64,000 nucleotides of DNA from Salaquimonas sp041736675 (GTDB taxonomy: Bacteria; Pseudomonadota; Alphaproteobacteria; Rhizobiales; Rhizobiaceae), in assembly GCA_041736675.1 (NCBI GenBank), contig JBGSTD010000026.1, forward strand, positions 78,181-142,180, written 5' to 3'. The notes under the pieces are model-generated. The model was not told where the DNA came from. It did no database searches and was given only the letters and a program-made list of their open reading frames with translations. Position numbers and translations under genes: made by a program. Below are positions 9,145 to 18,303 of this stretch, in pieces; within the stretch, counting starts at the first letter, position 1; every line of letters begins with the position of its first letter.

Positions 9145-9343
9145 TATTCTAACTCCTGAAATTGGATGACATGGAAGAACGCAGCCCTGCTGCTTCAAGT
9201 CAATTGCCTGACGATCAATAGCCAGATTCACATTGTTTGCAACCAATCTGCTGTCAAATTGGTCTGCCAACCTGCTGGTCTGCGGGAAAGTTTGCAGTCC
9301 ATTAAGCATTTTTCCTCATAGTTCGGTGATAAAGAGGAATCCC

Positions 9344-11089
9344 ATGCAAACTTCATCAGAAAATACGTTCCAGTCCCACTCGGTCACGGATGGGCAAATG
9401 CGCCATCATATGGAAAGACTGTCTGCTGCGACCGAGGAAATCGTCTCCGCGACAGGGCAGGCTTTTTACATCTGGGACATACACACAGATGAAATCGAAT
9501 GGAGCCGGAATTTCAGCAAGCTTGTAGGCTTGAAAAACAGCGAAACTCGCCATCTGAAAGGTCGCCAGTTTGAATCCATGCTTGGATCCCAAAGCAGGGA
9601 AACCCGCTTTGGCGTTATTGTGTCCTCGGAACGCAATGAAAAAATTCAGGGTCCGGTACCTTACCAGTGCATTTATATTTTCCATCCCGATACAGACAAC
9701 GAGGCCCATTCGCTTTGGATAGAGGATATCGGCACCTGGTATCCGGACGAAACCGGACGCCCGGTTCGTGCTGAAGGCAGTATCCGGATCATCAACGACC
9801 GACGCCAGCGTGAGGAAGACCTGCGTCGCCAATCGGATTTTGATGACCTGACCGGACTGCCCAACCGCCGTTCGCTGGAACGACAGCTGGAAAAGACAAT
9901 CGAATACGCAAAACGCGAAGGTATTGTTTCAACCTTCATGATCCTGACCATCGACCGGATGAACCTGATCAATGACATTCACGGCTTTGAAAGCGGCGAC
10001 TTTATCCTGAAGAAAGTTGGCGAGATAATCTGCTCGAAACTTCGGGCCGATGATATCATATGCCGTTTTTCCGGCGCGAAATTTGGCATCATTCTCAAGG
10101 AATGTCCGCCCGCAGAAATTTATGATGCAGGCAACCGCCTACTTCAGGCAATTTCGGGTGAAGTGATCGAGACAGAGAGTGGCCATATTCCGATCAACGG
10201 CATTATTGGCGGGTGTTTCCTTCCGCGCCACGCAGAGACCCCGCGTCAGGCGATACATGCAGCTTTCAAGGCTTCCAGAAATGCCCATCATGAGGCAGCC
10301 CGAAGGGTTTCGGTCTTCTGCGAAGATGCGGCAACCCAACTTGAGTTTCGCGAAAAGGCAAAGTTCTCCAACGAAGTCATCAAGGCGATCGCGGAAAACC
10401 GAATTGAACTGGCGTTCCAGCCGGTTTGCGACCGCGATGGAAAGATCGCCTTCCATGAGGCCCTTGTTCGCCTGGTCAATAAGGATGGCACATCAAAGAC
10501 TGCCGGGAATTTCGTCGGGGTTGCGGAGGAACTTGGCCTCATCCGCATCGTCGACAAGCATACATTAAGTCTTGTGCTTGATACCTTGAGGACATATCCG
10601 GCCGCAATCCTGTCGGTCAATATCAGCCAGGACACAGTTCTTGATCCAGACTGGCTTTCCACCCTTGCAACACGCCTGGCAACCATTCCGGATGGAGCCA
10701 AACGGTTGATCGTTGAAATCACCGAATCAATGGCTGTCACAAATCTGGAGGAAACAAGACGTTTCCTTGAAAACATTCGGGCCCTTGGTTGCCGGATTGC
10801 AATCGACGATTTTGGCGCCGGCTTTACATCTTTTTCCAATCTGAAATATCTGCCTGTCGATATTATCAAACTGGATGGATCATTTGCGGTCAATCTGGTT
10901 GGCAATCTTGAAAACCAGGCATTTGTCAAAGCCCTGCTTGCGTTGGCGAAGGTCTTCAACATCGAGACAGTCGTGGAATGGGTTGAAGACGAGATAACTT
11001 CCGATCTTCTCAAAGACTGGGAAGTAGATTATCAGCAGGGCCATCAATTTGGTCGCCCCCAGAGAATTCCTCCTTGGGACCGCCCCTGA
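9344..11089 (+). CDS. PAS-GGDEF-EAL protein, probable c-di-GMP phosphodiesterase
   Basis: 581 residues from the ATG at 9344, which has AGAGGA at good spacing. The N-terminal ~140 residues look like a PAS sensor (FYIWDIHTDEIEWSRNFSKL). A GGDEF domain follows (DFDDLTGLPNRRSLERQL), but the GGDEF signature reads SGAKF, so cyclase activity is not expected. The EAL domain keeps its key residues: HEALVRL, SVNIS, VEITES, IDDFGAGF, IIKLDGSF, and the QGHQFGRPQ end. I infer a c-di-GMP hydrolase tuned by PAS and a pseudo-GGDEF domain. It has no transmembrane segment. The MFS gene starts 14 bp downstream and may be co-transcribed. Confidence 0.9.
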   Translation: MQTSSENTFQSHSVTDGQMRHHMERLSAATEEIVSATGQAFYIWDIHTDEIEWSRNFSKLVGLKNSETRHLKGRQFESMLGSQSRETRFGVIVSSERNEKIQGPVPYQCIYIFHPDTDNEAHSLWIEDIGTWYPDETGRPVRAEGSIRIINDRRQREEDLRRQSDFDDLTGLPNRRSLERQLEKTIEYAKREGIVSTFMILTIDRMNLINDIHGFESGDFILKKVGEIICSKLRADDIICRFSGAKFGIILKECPPAEIYDAGNRLLQAISGEVIETESGHIPINGIIGGCFLPRHAETPRQAIHAAFKASRNAHHEAARRVSVFCEDAATQLEFREKAKFSNEVIKAIAENRIELAFQPVCDRDGKIAFHEALVRLVNKDGTSKTAGNFVGVAEELGLIRIVDKHTLSLVLDTLRTYPAAILSVNISQDTVLDPDWLSTLATRLATIPDGAKRLIVEITESMAVTNLEETRRFLENIRALGCRIAIDDFGAGFTSFSNLKYLPVDIIKLDGSFAVNLVGNLENQAFVKALLALAKVFNIETVVEWVEDEITSDLLKDWEVDYQQGHQFGRPQRIPPWDRP

Positions 11090-11103
11090 CAATAGGGCCT
11101 GTT

Positions 11104-12288
11104 ATGCCAATTCCTTCCAAGGCCCGTTCGCGGGCGTCTGTATCGGCTGTCTTTTTTGCCAATGGTCTGGTCATTGGTTGCTGGGCAGTTCTGATCCCGA
11201 TCATCATCGTCAATCTGGCGATTACCGAATCTCAAATGGGACTGATCATCCTGTTTGGCGGCATATCTGCGATTATCGCGCTTACCCTGTCCTCACGGCT
11301 GATTTCAGCCTATGGAGCGAGAGCCGTAATCTGCTTTGCTAGCCTTGCCCTCACCCCCTGCCTGTTTCTGATGCAATGGGTGCGCTCGCCGGTTTCCGCA
11401 GCCTTGTTTGTTTCTCTCATCATGGCATCTCTTGCCTTTCAGGATGTGGCAATGAATGCCAATGCCGCGGATCTGGAGCATCGCTCAAAAAGAAAGATCA
11501 TGTCGTCTTTTCATGGATTCTGGAGCGCTGGCGCGATGACTGGCGCCTTTAGCGGCGGCACGTTGATCTCGTACATGGGAACACCATTCTTCGCTTTCTT
11601 CATTGGCCTGCTTGCGCTTGCGATTGCCCTCATCGGATACCCCTACCTGGAACAAAAATCAGCTGCGATTTCAAGCGACAGCACAATAGAAGGTAACGGC
11701 GGAAAGACACCGCGATATTTTCCCGCGCAGTGGTTGCCTTGGTTGTTCGGCGCAATTGCATTTGTCGGGTTTGTCAGTGAAGGGGCAATTATTGACTGGA
11801 GTGCCCAATATCTTCGCGAGGAGCTTTCAAGCGGCCTGAAACTGTCCGGCTTTGCCTTTGGCGGATTTTCCCTTTCGATGATGATTGCCCGGTTTGCCGG
11901 TGACACACTTCGCGAGAAAATGGGAGAATTGAAACTCTTTTCCGCATCAATCCTTCTTGCCGGCTCCGGCCTGCTGCTCGCGATCAGCGCACAAGACCCG
12001 GTATGGGCAACGGCTGGTTTTTTCTTCGCCGGCTTCGGCAATGCGAATATTGTGCCGATTGCATTTTCTGCTGCAGCCACTATCAAAAACCTTCCTAAAG
12101 GCATGGGCATAGCAACCGCCAGTTTTTGCGGTTACACAGGGTTGCTGGTGGCTCCGGCTTGTCTTGGATATCTCGGCGAACACATGGGTTTTCGCGCGGT
12201 TTATTCCTTTATGGCGCTCTTGCTGGTCCTGCTGCTCGTCCTCGCCCCCATGGTCGGACGGCAACAAACTGCTTCCAGCACCCAGTAA
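11104..12288 (+). CDS. MFS transporter (YbjJ-like)
   Basis: 394 residues with about 12 hydrophobic segments, the standard size for a major facilitator. The start at 11104 has AGGG 6 nt upstream; an earlier start at 11074 would overlap the EAL gene. The segment RSKRKIMSSFHGFWSAGA is like the YbjJ branch of uncharacterised MFS proteins, and EGAIIDWSAQYLREEL in the second half is also typical of that branch. Substrate unknown. It probably shares a transcript with the upstream EAL gene, but a functional link is not evident. Confidence 0.85.
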   Translation: MPIPSKARSRASVSAVFFANGLVIGCWAVLIPIIIVNLAITESQMGLIILFGGISAIIALTLSSRLISAYGARAVICFASLALTPCLFLMQWVRSPVSAALFVSLIMASLAFQDVAMNANAADLEHRSKRKIMSSFHGFWSAGAMTGAFSGGTLISYMGTPFFAFFIGLLALAIALIGYPYLEQKSAAISSDSTIEGNGGKTPRYFPAQWLPWLFGAIAFVGFVSEGAIIDWSAQYLREELSSGLKLSGFAFGGFSLSMMIARFAGDTLREKMGELKLFSASILLAGSGLLLAISAQDPVWATAGFFFAGFGNANIVPIAFSAAATIKNLPKGMGIATASFCGYTGLLVAPACLGYLGEHMGFRAVYSFMALLLVLLLVLAPMVGRQQTASSTQ

Positions 12289-12294
12289 ACCTGA

Positions 12295-13182
12295 TCAATT
12301 GCGCATAACGATGCAGGCCCCGCCTGCCTTTCTCAATTCAACACATATGCTGTCAGCTTCCTTGCGGGAATCGGCACCGATACGCACAGCAAAAATTGAT
12401 TTGCGCGCATAGGGCGCTTTTCGCCGTTGAACATAGGCCTTGTATTTACGCAGGGACGGGATTTTCTTTTGCAAACGGCCCAGACTGGCGACTGCTACAG
12501 ACTGCTTGAAATTTCCGGCAATCTGAATGCCCCACGGCTTGGGAACAATCCGGTTCATCGGCGTGGTGCGTGACAGAATGACCGGTAGCTGCAGGCATGC
12601 CTCACCAAATGCCAGCTTCTCGTCAAGCGGCCGCAATTTTGGCTGATAGCTACGCTCGGTAAACCGGTCAGCGGCTTCCCCGGTGATATCAAAAACATAG
12701 TCTTCGGTTTCAAGAGGCAGATATCCCGAACCGGATAGCCAGCCATTGACCCTGCCAGCACCTGCATTGTAGGCGGCTGCGGCAAGACCCAGATTGCCAA
12801 ATTGTGTTTTCAGATCTTTCAACAGGCTGGCGGAGGCAGGAATTGCCTGGCGGAAGTCATTGGGATCGGCAAGTCCGCGCTCTTTGGCGGTAGCAGGCAT
12901 GAACTGGGCAATTCCCATCGCACCGACCGGGCTAAGCGCCAAATGATCAAAGCGGCTTTCTTTCCAGATCAAGCGAGCAAAGAAATCCTCGGGAATCTCA
13001 TGACGCCGCGCTTCCATGGAAATCAACTGGCAGATATCAGAAATTTCAGGCTTGGGATAATTCGCCAGCTTTTCCTGTGCAACGCTTTGGCCGGAAAGCG
13101 CAAAGGTAATCAGCAAAGTCGCAAGAATTAAGGGATTTAGCCAGCTGGCATTTTTGCAACGCAATCCTGGAGTTCCAATCAA
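12295..13182 (-). CDS. Lytic murein transglycosylase with C-terminal SPOR domain
   Basis: About 295 residues from a TTG at 13182 with AGGA 8 nt upstream; longer readings overlap ispG and are not family-like. A signal peptide (SWLNPLILATLLITFALS) leads to an SLT domain: FARLIWKESRFDHLALSP contains the catalytic glutamate, then GAMGIAQFMPATA and AAAYNAGAGRV. The C-terminal ~75 residues (PWGIQIAGNFKQS to GGACIVM) form a SPOR domain, which binds denuded glycan at division septa. Periplasmic cleavage of murein with release of 1,6-anhydroMurNAc is expected. It lies 16 bp downstream of ispG and is probably co-transcribed with it. Confidence 0.85.
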   Translation of the reverse strand: MIGTPGLRCKNASWLNPLILATLLITFALSGQSVAQEKLANYPKPEISDICQLISMEARRHEIPEDFFARLIWKESRFDHLALSPVGAMGIAQFMPATAKERGLADPNDFRQAIPASASLLKDLKTQFGNLGLAAAAYNAGAGRVNGWLSGSGYLPLETEDYVFDITGEAADRFTERSYQPKLRPLDEKLAFGEACLQLPVILSRTTPMNRIVPKPWGIQIAGNFKQSVAVASLGRLQKKIPSLRKYKAYVQRRKAPYARKSIFAVRIGADSRKEADSICVELRKAGGACIVMRN

Positions 13183-13198
13183 AGGATCAATCCTGGCA

Positions 13199-14437
13199 TC
13201 ATTTTGGCTGATAGTTTTCTTCAATATATTTTTGCACCATGGTTTCAAATTCCGCTGCAATATTCTCCCCGCGAAGCGTGGCAACTTTCTTGCCATCCAC
13301 AAAGACCGGAGCGGCCGGAACTTCGCCGGTCCCGGGCAGCGAAATACCGATATTGGCATGTTTTGATTCGCCCGGCCCATTGACGATGCAACCCATGACG
13401 GCAACGTTAAGTCCTTCGACCCCGGGAAACTTGTCTCTCCATACCGGCATGTTCTTGCGCAAATCACCCTCGATCTTCTGCGCAAGTGACTGAAACACGG
13501 TGGACGTGGTCCTCCCGCAGCCCGGGCAGGCAGCAACGACCGGAACAAACGAGCGAAAGCCCATGGTCTGCAGCAGTTCCTGGGCAACCTGAACTTCTTT
13601 TGTCCGGTCACCGCCAGGTTCCGGTGTCAGTGAAATGCGTATGGTATCTCCAATACCCTGTTGCAGCAGGATGCCAAGGGCAGCCGAAGAAGCGACAATA
13701 CCCTTTGACCCCATTCCGGCTTCCGTCAGCCCCAGATGCAATGCGTGGTCGGAACGTCCCGCCAGCCCGGCATAAACTGCAATCAGGTCCTGCACCTGGC
13801 TGACCTTTGCGGACAGGATTATCTTCGAGCGGTCAAGACCAATTTCCTCGGCAAGCGCGGCGGACAACAACGCCGATTGAACGATTGCCTCTCGCATAAC
13901 CTGACGGGCCGAGAGGGGTGAGCCGTTTTTCTTGTTGTCATCCATCAGCCGCGTGAGCAGCGACTGATCAAGCGAGCCCCAATTGACCCCGATACGCACC
14001 GGTTTGTCATTTTTGATCGCGGTTTCGATGATCGCCGCAAACTGTTTGTCCTTCTTTTCGCCAAATCCGACATTTCCCGGATTGATCCGGTATTTGTCGA
14101 GTGCGCCTGCGCAAGCAGGATGGTCAGCCAGAAGGGTGTGTCCGATGTAGTGAAAATCACCAATCAGCGGCACCTTAATGCCCATTGCCAGCAATTTGTC
14201 CTTGATCACCGGAACTGCAGCTGCCGCCTCGTTGCGGTCAACCGTGATGCGAACCAGCTCAGATCCGCTTCTGGCAAGGGCTGCAACCTGCGCAACCGTA
14301 CCTTCGATATCGGCAGTATCGGTATTGGTCATGGATTGCACGACAACCGGATGACCGCCGCCACATAGCACCCCGCCAATATTGACTGCCACAGTGTGTT
14401 TTCTCGCAAGGGGAGTCGTCAGATAGTCCGGTTTCAT
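13199..14437 (-). CDS. ispG: 4-hydroxy-3-methylbut-2-en-1-yl diphosphate synthase (flavodoxin)
   Basis: Penultimate enzyme of the MEP isoprenoid pathway, reducing MEcPP to HMBPP with a [4Fe-4S] cluster. 412 residues from the ATG at 14437 (a TTG at 14473 is possible but extends past the family start). VVVQSMTNTDTADIEGTVAQ is the conserved N-terminal TIM-barrel motif. The C-terminal cluster ligands are visible: VAACPGCGRT gives two cysteines, VMGCIVNGPGE the third, and the following glutamate the fourth. Its product feeds the reaction of IspA, encoded at the left end of the window. Confidence 0.96.
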   Translation of the reverse strand: MKPDYLTTPLARKHTVAVNIGGVLCGGGHPVVVQSMTNTDTADIEGTVAQVAALARSGSELVRITVDRNEAAAAVPVIKDKLLAMGIKVPLIGDFHYIGHTLLADHPACAGALDKYRINPGNVGFGEKKDKQFAAIIETAIKNDKPVRIGVNWGSLDQSLLTRLMDDNKKNGSPLSARQVMREAIVQSALLSAALAEEIGLDRSKIILSAKVSQVQDLIAVYAGLAGRSDHALHLGLTEAGMGSKGIVASSAALGILLQQGIGDTIRISLTPEPGGDRTKEVQVAQELLQTMGFRSFVPVVAACPGCGRTTSTVFQSLAQKIEGDLRKNMPVWRDKFPGVEGLNVAVMGCIVNGPGESKHANIGISLPGTGEVPAAPVFVDGKKVATLRGENIAAEFETMVQKYIEENYQPK

Positions 14438-14620
14438 GTTCAATTCACCCACAGAAATTGCGTTTGCTGCCAAAAATCACATACTTGTTGAACGCCTGAA
14501 CGTTATGCAACGAAAGAACCCTCAGGCATACTCTTGCGAACCACGATAATGAAGCGCTATACCATGAAACAGGAATTTTGCGATGAATATATGTCGCCAA
14601 CCAGCAAGAAGGATAGAACA

Positions 14621-15805
14621 TTGAGCACTTCAGATTCAGTTGTTATCGTGAGCGCAGCAAGAACAGGTGTTGGCTCGTTTGGAGGCACTATTGGTGACAT
14701 GCCGGCCCATGAACTGGGTGCCATTGTGATTGCGGAAGCGGCAAAAAGAGCGAAAATTGATCTCGCCGAAATCAACGAGGTAATTCTCGGCCAGGTACTG
14801 ACCGCCGGACAAGGCCAGAACCCGGCGCGGCAGGCAGCCATCAAGGCCGGCGTGCCCGAAAGCGCAACCGCATGGGGCCTCAACCAGGTTTGCGGCTCCG
14901 GCCTTCGTGCCGTTGCAATCGGAATGCAACAAATCATGTCCGGCGATGCCGATATCATCGTCGCCGGTGGTCAGGAAAGCATGTCGCTTTCTGCCCATTG
15001 CGCCCACTTGCGCAACGGCCAGAAAATGGGCGACATGAAACTGATCGACTCGATGATCAAGGATGGTCTGTGGGATGCTTTCCATGGCTATCACATGGGC
15101 ACAACAGCGGAAAACGTAGCCGAAAAATTCCAGCTGTCGCGCGAAGTGCAGGACATATTTGCCGTAGCATCGCAAAACAAGGCGGAAGCAGCCCAAAAAG
15201 CCGGACATTTCAAGACCGAGATTGTTCCCGTGGTAATCCAGACCCGCAAGGGTGAGGTTGTCTTTGACCAGGACGAGTACATCCGTCACGGCGCAACCAT
15301 CGAAGCCATGGCTAAATTGCGCCCCGCCTTTTCCAAGGATGGTACGGTCACCGCAGCAAATGCGTCCGGCCTCAACGACGGTGCAGCGGCAGTTGTGCTG
15401 ATGCGCGAATCTGAAGCCACCAGACGCGGACTGACGCCGCTTGGCCGCATCGCTTCCTGGGCAACTGCAGGCGTTGCTCCGGAAATCATGGGAACAGGCC
15501 CGATCCCTGCTTCACGCAAGGCACTGGAAAAAGCCGGATGGAAAGTCGACGATCTGGATCTGGTCGAAGCCAATGAGGCTTTTGCCGCCCAGGCTTGCGC
15601 AGTGAACAAGGACATGGGCTGGGATCCGGCAATCGTCAACGTCAATGGCGGAGCAATTGCTATTGGCCACCCGATCGGAGCCTCGGGCTGCCGCATTTTT
15701 GTATCACTCCTTCACGAAATGCAGCGCCGCAATGCCAAAAAAGGCCTTGCCACCCTTTGCATCGGCGGCGGAATGGGCGTCGCCCTGACCGTGGAAGCGA
15801 TGTAG
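14621..15805 (+). CDS. Acetyl-CoA acetyltransferase (beta-ketothiolase)
   Basis: Condenses two acetyl-CoA to acetoacetyl-CoA, or the reverse; in this group the enzyme usually serves polyhydroxybutyrate or ketone-body metabolism (PhaA/AtoB type). The TTG at 14621 has AGGA 7 nt upstream and gives 394 residues, the normal thiolase length; upstream ATGs would add 29 unlike residues. The nucleophilic cysteine is in NQVCGSGLRAV (near residue 91). GGAIAIGHPIGASG gives the catalytic histidine and LCIGGGMG the second cysteine. No phaB or acyl-CoA dehydrogenase is adjacent, so the pathway is not decided by context. Confidence 0.92.
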   Translation: MSTSDSVVIVSAARTGVGSFGGTIGDMPAHELGAIVIAEAAKRAKIDLAEINEVILGQVLTAGQGQNPARQAAIKAGVPESATAWGLNQVCGSGLRAVAIGMQQIMSGDADIIVAGGQESMSLSAHCAHLRNGQKMGDMKLIDSMIKDGLWDAFHGYHMGTTAENVAEKFQLSREVQDIFAVASQNKAEAAQKAGHFKTEIVPVVIQTRKGEVVFDQDEYIRHGATIEAMAKLRPAFSKDGTVTAANASGLNDGAAAVVLMRESEATRRGLTPLGRIASWATAGVAPEIMGTGPIPASRKALEKAGWKVDDLDLVEANEAFAAQACAVNKDMGWDPAIVNVNGGAIAIGHPIGASGCRIFVSLLHEMQRRNAKKGLATLCIGGGMGVALTVEAM

Positions 15806-15859
15806 GTTTAAACAGGTACGCGCCAACATGGTCAGACCTCGAGCGGGAAGATGTTTTCG

Positions 15860-16732
15860 ATGAGTCCGACCCTTGCAGGTTTTGCAGCGATCATCATGTG
15901 GTCGCTGCTGGCACTGTTCACAGCATCGAGCGGCCCGGTGCCCCCTTTGCAATTACTTGCAATGACATTTTCCATAGGTTCCCTGGTTGGCCTTCTATAC
16001 TGGCTCAAAAATCCGCCAAGCCGGGATCTTTTGAGACAATCACCAAAGGTCTGGCTTGTTGGAATTGGCGGCCTGTTCGGCTATCATTTTTTCTATTATA
16101 CCGCCCTGCAAAATGCCCCCGCAGCAGAAGCAAGTCTGGTCGCCTATCTGTGGCCGGTATTGATTGTAGTGTTTTCCGCCTTTCTACCGGGTGAAAAATT
16201 CCGGTGGTTTCATGCCGCAGGTACGTTGCTTGGGTTCTCCGGAGCATTATTGCTGATCCTGTCCCGCAATCAGGTATCGCAAGTGGCAGATACCGCTACC
16301 CTTGGGTATCTGGCTGCCTTTTCCTGCGCCTTTATCTGGTCGGCTTATTCGGTTATTTCACGGACATTCAAAAATGTGTCGACCGATAGCGTGGTCCTGT
16401 TCTGCCTGGCAACCGCAATTCTCTCTTTGATTGCGCATTTGATTCTGGAAACAACCTACTGGCCGGAAAGCACTATTCAATGGTTGGCAATTCTGGCTCT
16501 TGGGCTCATGCCGGTGGGCCTTGCCTTTTATGCCTGGGATTATGCCATGAAGCACGGCCCGATCCAGCTTTTGGCAAGTGCCGCCTATCTTGCTCCGGTC
16601 CTGTCGACCATTATTCTGGTTCTGGCAGGCCGCGCTGAAATGCGCTGGCGGCTTGCTGCTGCCACACTGCTTGTCACGTTCGGGGCAATATTGGCTTCCG
16701 GCAAACTGACAAGGGGGCATTCCCTTGCCTGA
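15860..16732 (+). CDS. DMT-superfamily transporter (EamA; YddG-like)
   Basis: 290 residues with ten hydrophobic segments in two EamA repeats. The pattern MWSLLALFTASSGPVPPLQ at the start is similar to the aromatic amino acid exporter YddG, so export of amino acids is a fair guess but not shown. GCGGGAAG lies 9 nt before the ATG at 15860; the ATG at 15851 is too close to it. The 3' end overlaps the next gene (YhhN) by 8 bp, which indicates co-translation. Confidence 0.82.
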   Translation: MSPTLAGFAAIIMWSLLALFTASSGPVPPLQLLAMTFSIGSLVGLLYWLKNPPSRDLLRQSPKVWLVGIGGLFGYHFFYYTALQNAPAAEASLVAYLWPVLIVVFSAFLPGEKFRWFHAAGTLLGFSGALLLILSRNQVSQVADTATLGYLAAFSCAFIWSAYSVISRTFKNVSTDSVVLFCLATAILSLIAHLILETTYWPESTIQWLAILALGLMPVGLAFYAWDYAMKHGPIQLLASAAYLAPVLSTIILVLAGRAEMRWRLAAATLLVTFGAILASGKLTRGHSLA

Positions 16733-17369
16733 TCCGGTTCACCTGCTTATAGCGCTGGCAACCCTTGCCTCGCTCTATTATACGATTTTTTGGCTGGCAC
16801 AGGCCGAAAGCGGCAAGCGCAGTTTTCTCAAGGTTTTTCCAATGCTCATTTTGCTGCTCGCGGCAATATTGGGCGGGTTGCCACCCTTGGTTATTCTCGC
16901 GCTCTTTCTCTGCCTTGCCGGGGACTATTTCCTTTCAATGGAAGGCGACAAAAACTTTAGTCTCGGGCTTGCAGCTTTCCTCTTGGCGCATTTGGTCTAT
17001 TCAGTGTTTTTTTCGTCCGGACTGCCTGTCAGCTTTCTGTCGACCCCCGAAGCAAGAGACACGGCTTTCATTCTTGCAGCCTTGATTGTCACGGTCCTCT
17101 TTCGGCTTTGGCCATATCTTGGCGAAATGAGAAATGCGGTCATCGCCTATGCTATGGCAATTGCACTGATGGCATTTTCCGCCCGCCTCGCCCAGCCTGG
17201 AAATATAGTGCTGCTCGGCATTGTCCTGTTCGTCATCTCGGACATCATTCTTGCAAATGACAAGTTTACCCCCCTGCGCACCGGCATCGTTCGCCAGGCC
17301 ATGCCTTTCGCTGTCTGGCTCCTGTATTTCTCCGGCCAAAGTCTGATCGTGCTTGGACTAACCCTTTAA
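16725..17369 (+). CDS. YhhN-family membrane protein (TMEM86-like)
   Basis: 214 residues, mostly eight hydrophobic helices. Family markers are LCLAGDYFLSM (conserved GD in a helix), FLLAHLVYSVFF (conserved H), SDIILA and the closing segment AVWLLYFSGQSLI. Eukaryotic TMEM86 relatives hydrolyse lysoplasmalogen; the bacterial role is not established. The start is TTG at 16725 with GGGGG 7 nt upstream, overlapping the DMT gene by 8 bp. Confidence 0.85.
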   Translation: MPDPVHLLIALATLASLYYTIFWLAQAESGKRSFLKVFPMLILLLAAILGGLPPLVILALFLCLAGDYFLSMEGDKNFSLGLAAFLLAHLVYSVFFSSGLPVSFLSTPEARDTAFILAALIVTVLFRLWPYLGEMRNAVIAYAMAIALMAFSARLAQPGNIVLLGIVLFVISDIILANDKFTPLRTGIVRQAMPFAVWLLYFSGQSLIVLGLTL

Positions 17370-17409
17370 AACGCTTCACTGGCTCACGCAAAACAGCTAG
17401 GCTAGCAGA

Positions 17410-18171
17410 ATGTCTGTAGATGTTATCGATCTTCGCGAATTCTATTCGACCCCGATGGGCAAGGTGGTGCAATCGCAACTGGTAAAGGCTTGCCAGAAAA
17501 CCGGCGATCTTCCCGAAAACCTTGACCTCGTCGGCATAGGCTATCCTGTTCCCTTGTTCGAGCGACTGGCCGGCGATAATCCAAATGCCGTCATCCTGAT
17601 GCCGGCCCGCCAGGGCGCGTTGCAATGGCCGATCGGCGCGCCGTCAAAGGTGGCTCTGGTCGACGAGGATCAATTGCCTATTCAAACCGCTTCGGTCGAA
17701 TGTGTCATGGTCCTGCACTTGCTGGAAAATGTCTCCGACCCATCTCATATTCTCGATGAAATCTGGCGGATACTGGTGCCCGAGGGGCGCCTTGTTCTGA
17801 TTGCCACCAACCGGCGCGGATTCTGGACGCGCTTTGAGTACACACCTTTCGGCAATGGCAGGCCTTTTTCCAGAGGTCAGTTGGGAAAGCTCTTGAGAAA
17901 AGCCAAACTGACGCCTTCAAGTTGGATCGACTGTCTCAACTTTCCCCCTGTCCGCCGGATGGGCCTGCTCAAGTTTTATCCGCTCATTGACAGGATTGGC
18001 GCAAGACTGTGGCCCCTTTTTTGCGGCGTCTTTGTTGTTACAGCCACCAAACGGCTGTATCAAGGTGTGCCGGTCGGGGCCCGTCGTTCAGCCCGCGTAC
18101 CTGCAACTGTACTGGCACCGCAGGCAGCAAACCGTAACCAAAACCATCACACTGAAAATCAGTTGCCTTGA
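17410..18171 (+). CDS. Class I SAM-dependent methyltransferase
   Basis: 253 residues. It starts MSVDVIDLREFYSTPMG, a pattern I know from a rhizobial methyltransferase commonly encoded next to hisC and gloB. Motif-like elements are DLVGIGYPVPLFERL (altered SAM loop), PIQTASVECVMVLHLLE (post-motif II) and IWRILVPEGRLVLIATNRRGFW, as in the Methyltransf_11 family. The glycine-rich SAM loop is weak. The substrate is unknown. It sits just before hisC in the same direction. Confidence 0.75.
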   Translation: MSVDVIDLREFYSTPMGKVVQSQLVKACQKTGDLPENLDLVGIGYPVPLFERLAGDNPNAVILMPARQGALQWPIGAPSKVALVDEDQLPIQTASVECVMVLHLLENVSDPSHILDEIWRILVPEGRLVLIATNRRGFWTRFEYTPFGNGRPFSRGQLGKLLRKAKLTPSSWIDCLNFPPVRRMGLLKFYPLIDRIGARLWPLFCGVFVVTATKRLYQGVPVGARRSARVPATVLAPQAANRNQNHHTENQLP

Positions 18172-18303
18172 TCCGCGAACATACAAGTCGGCTATTCGCC
18201 TGATCAAAACACGATTCTTCCTTTGATTTTGTTTGCGTGAAGGAATATGAGCAGTCAACTATTCCAACGCCGCGAATATGCAAAACGGACGAGATTTCAT
18301 TCG

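Noticed and set aside
14636..15289. 217-codon open frame on the minus strand
   Set aside because: Antisense shadow of the thiolase gene.
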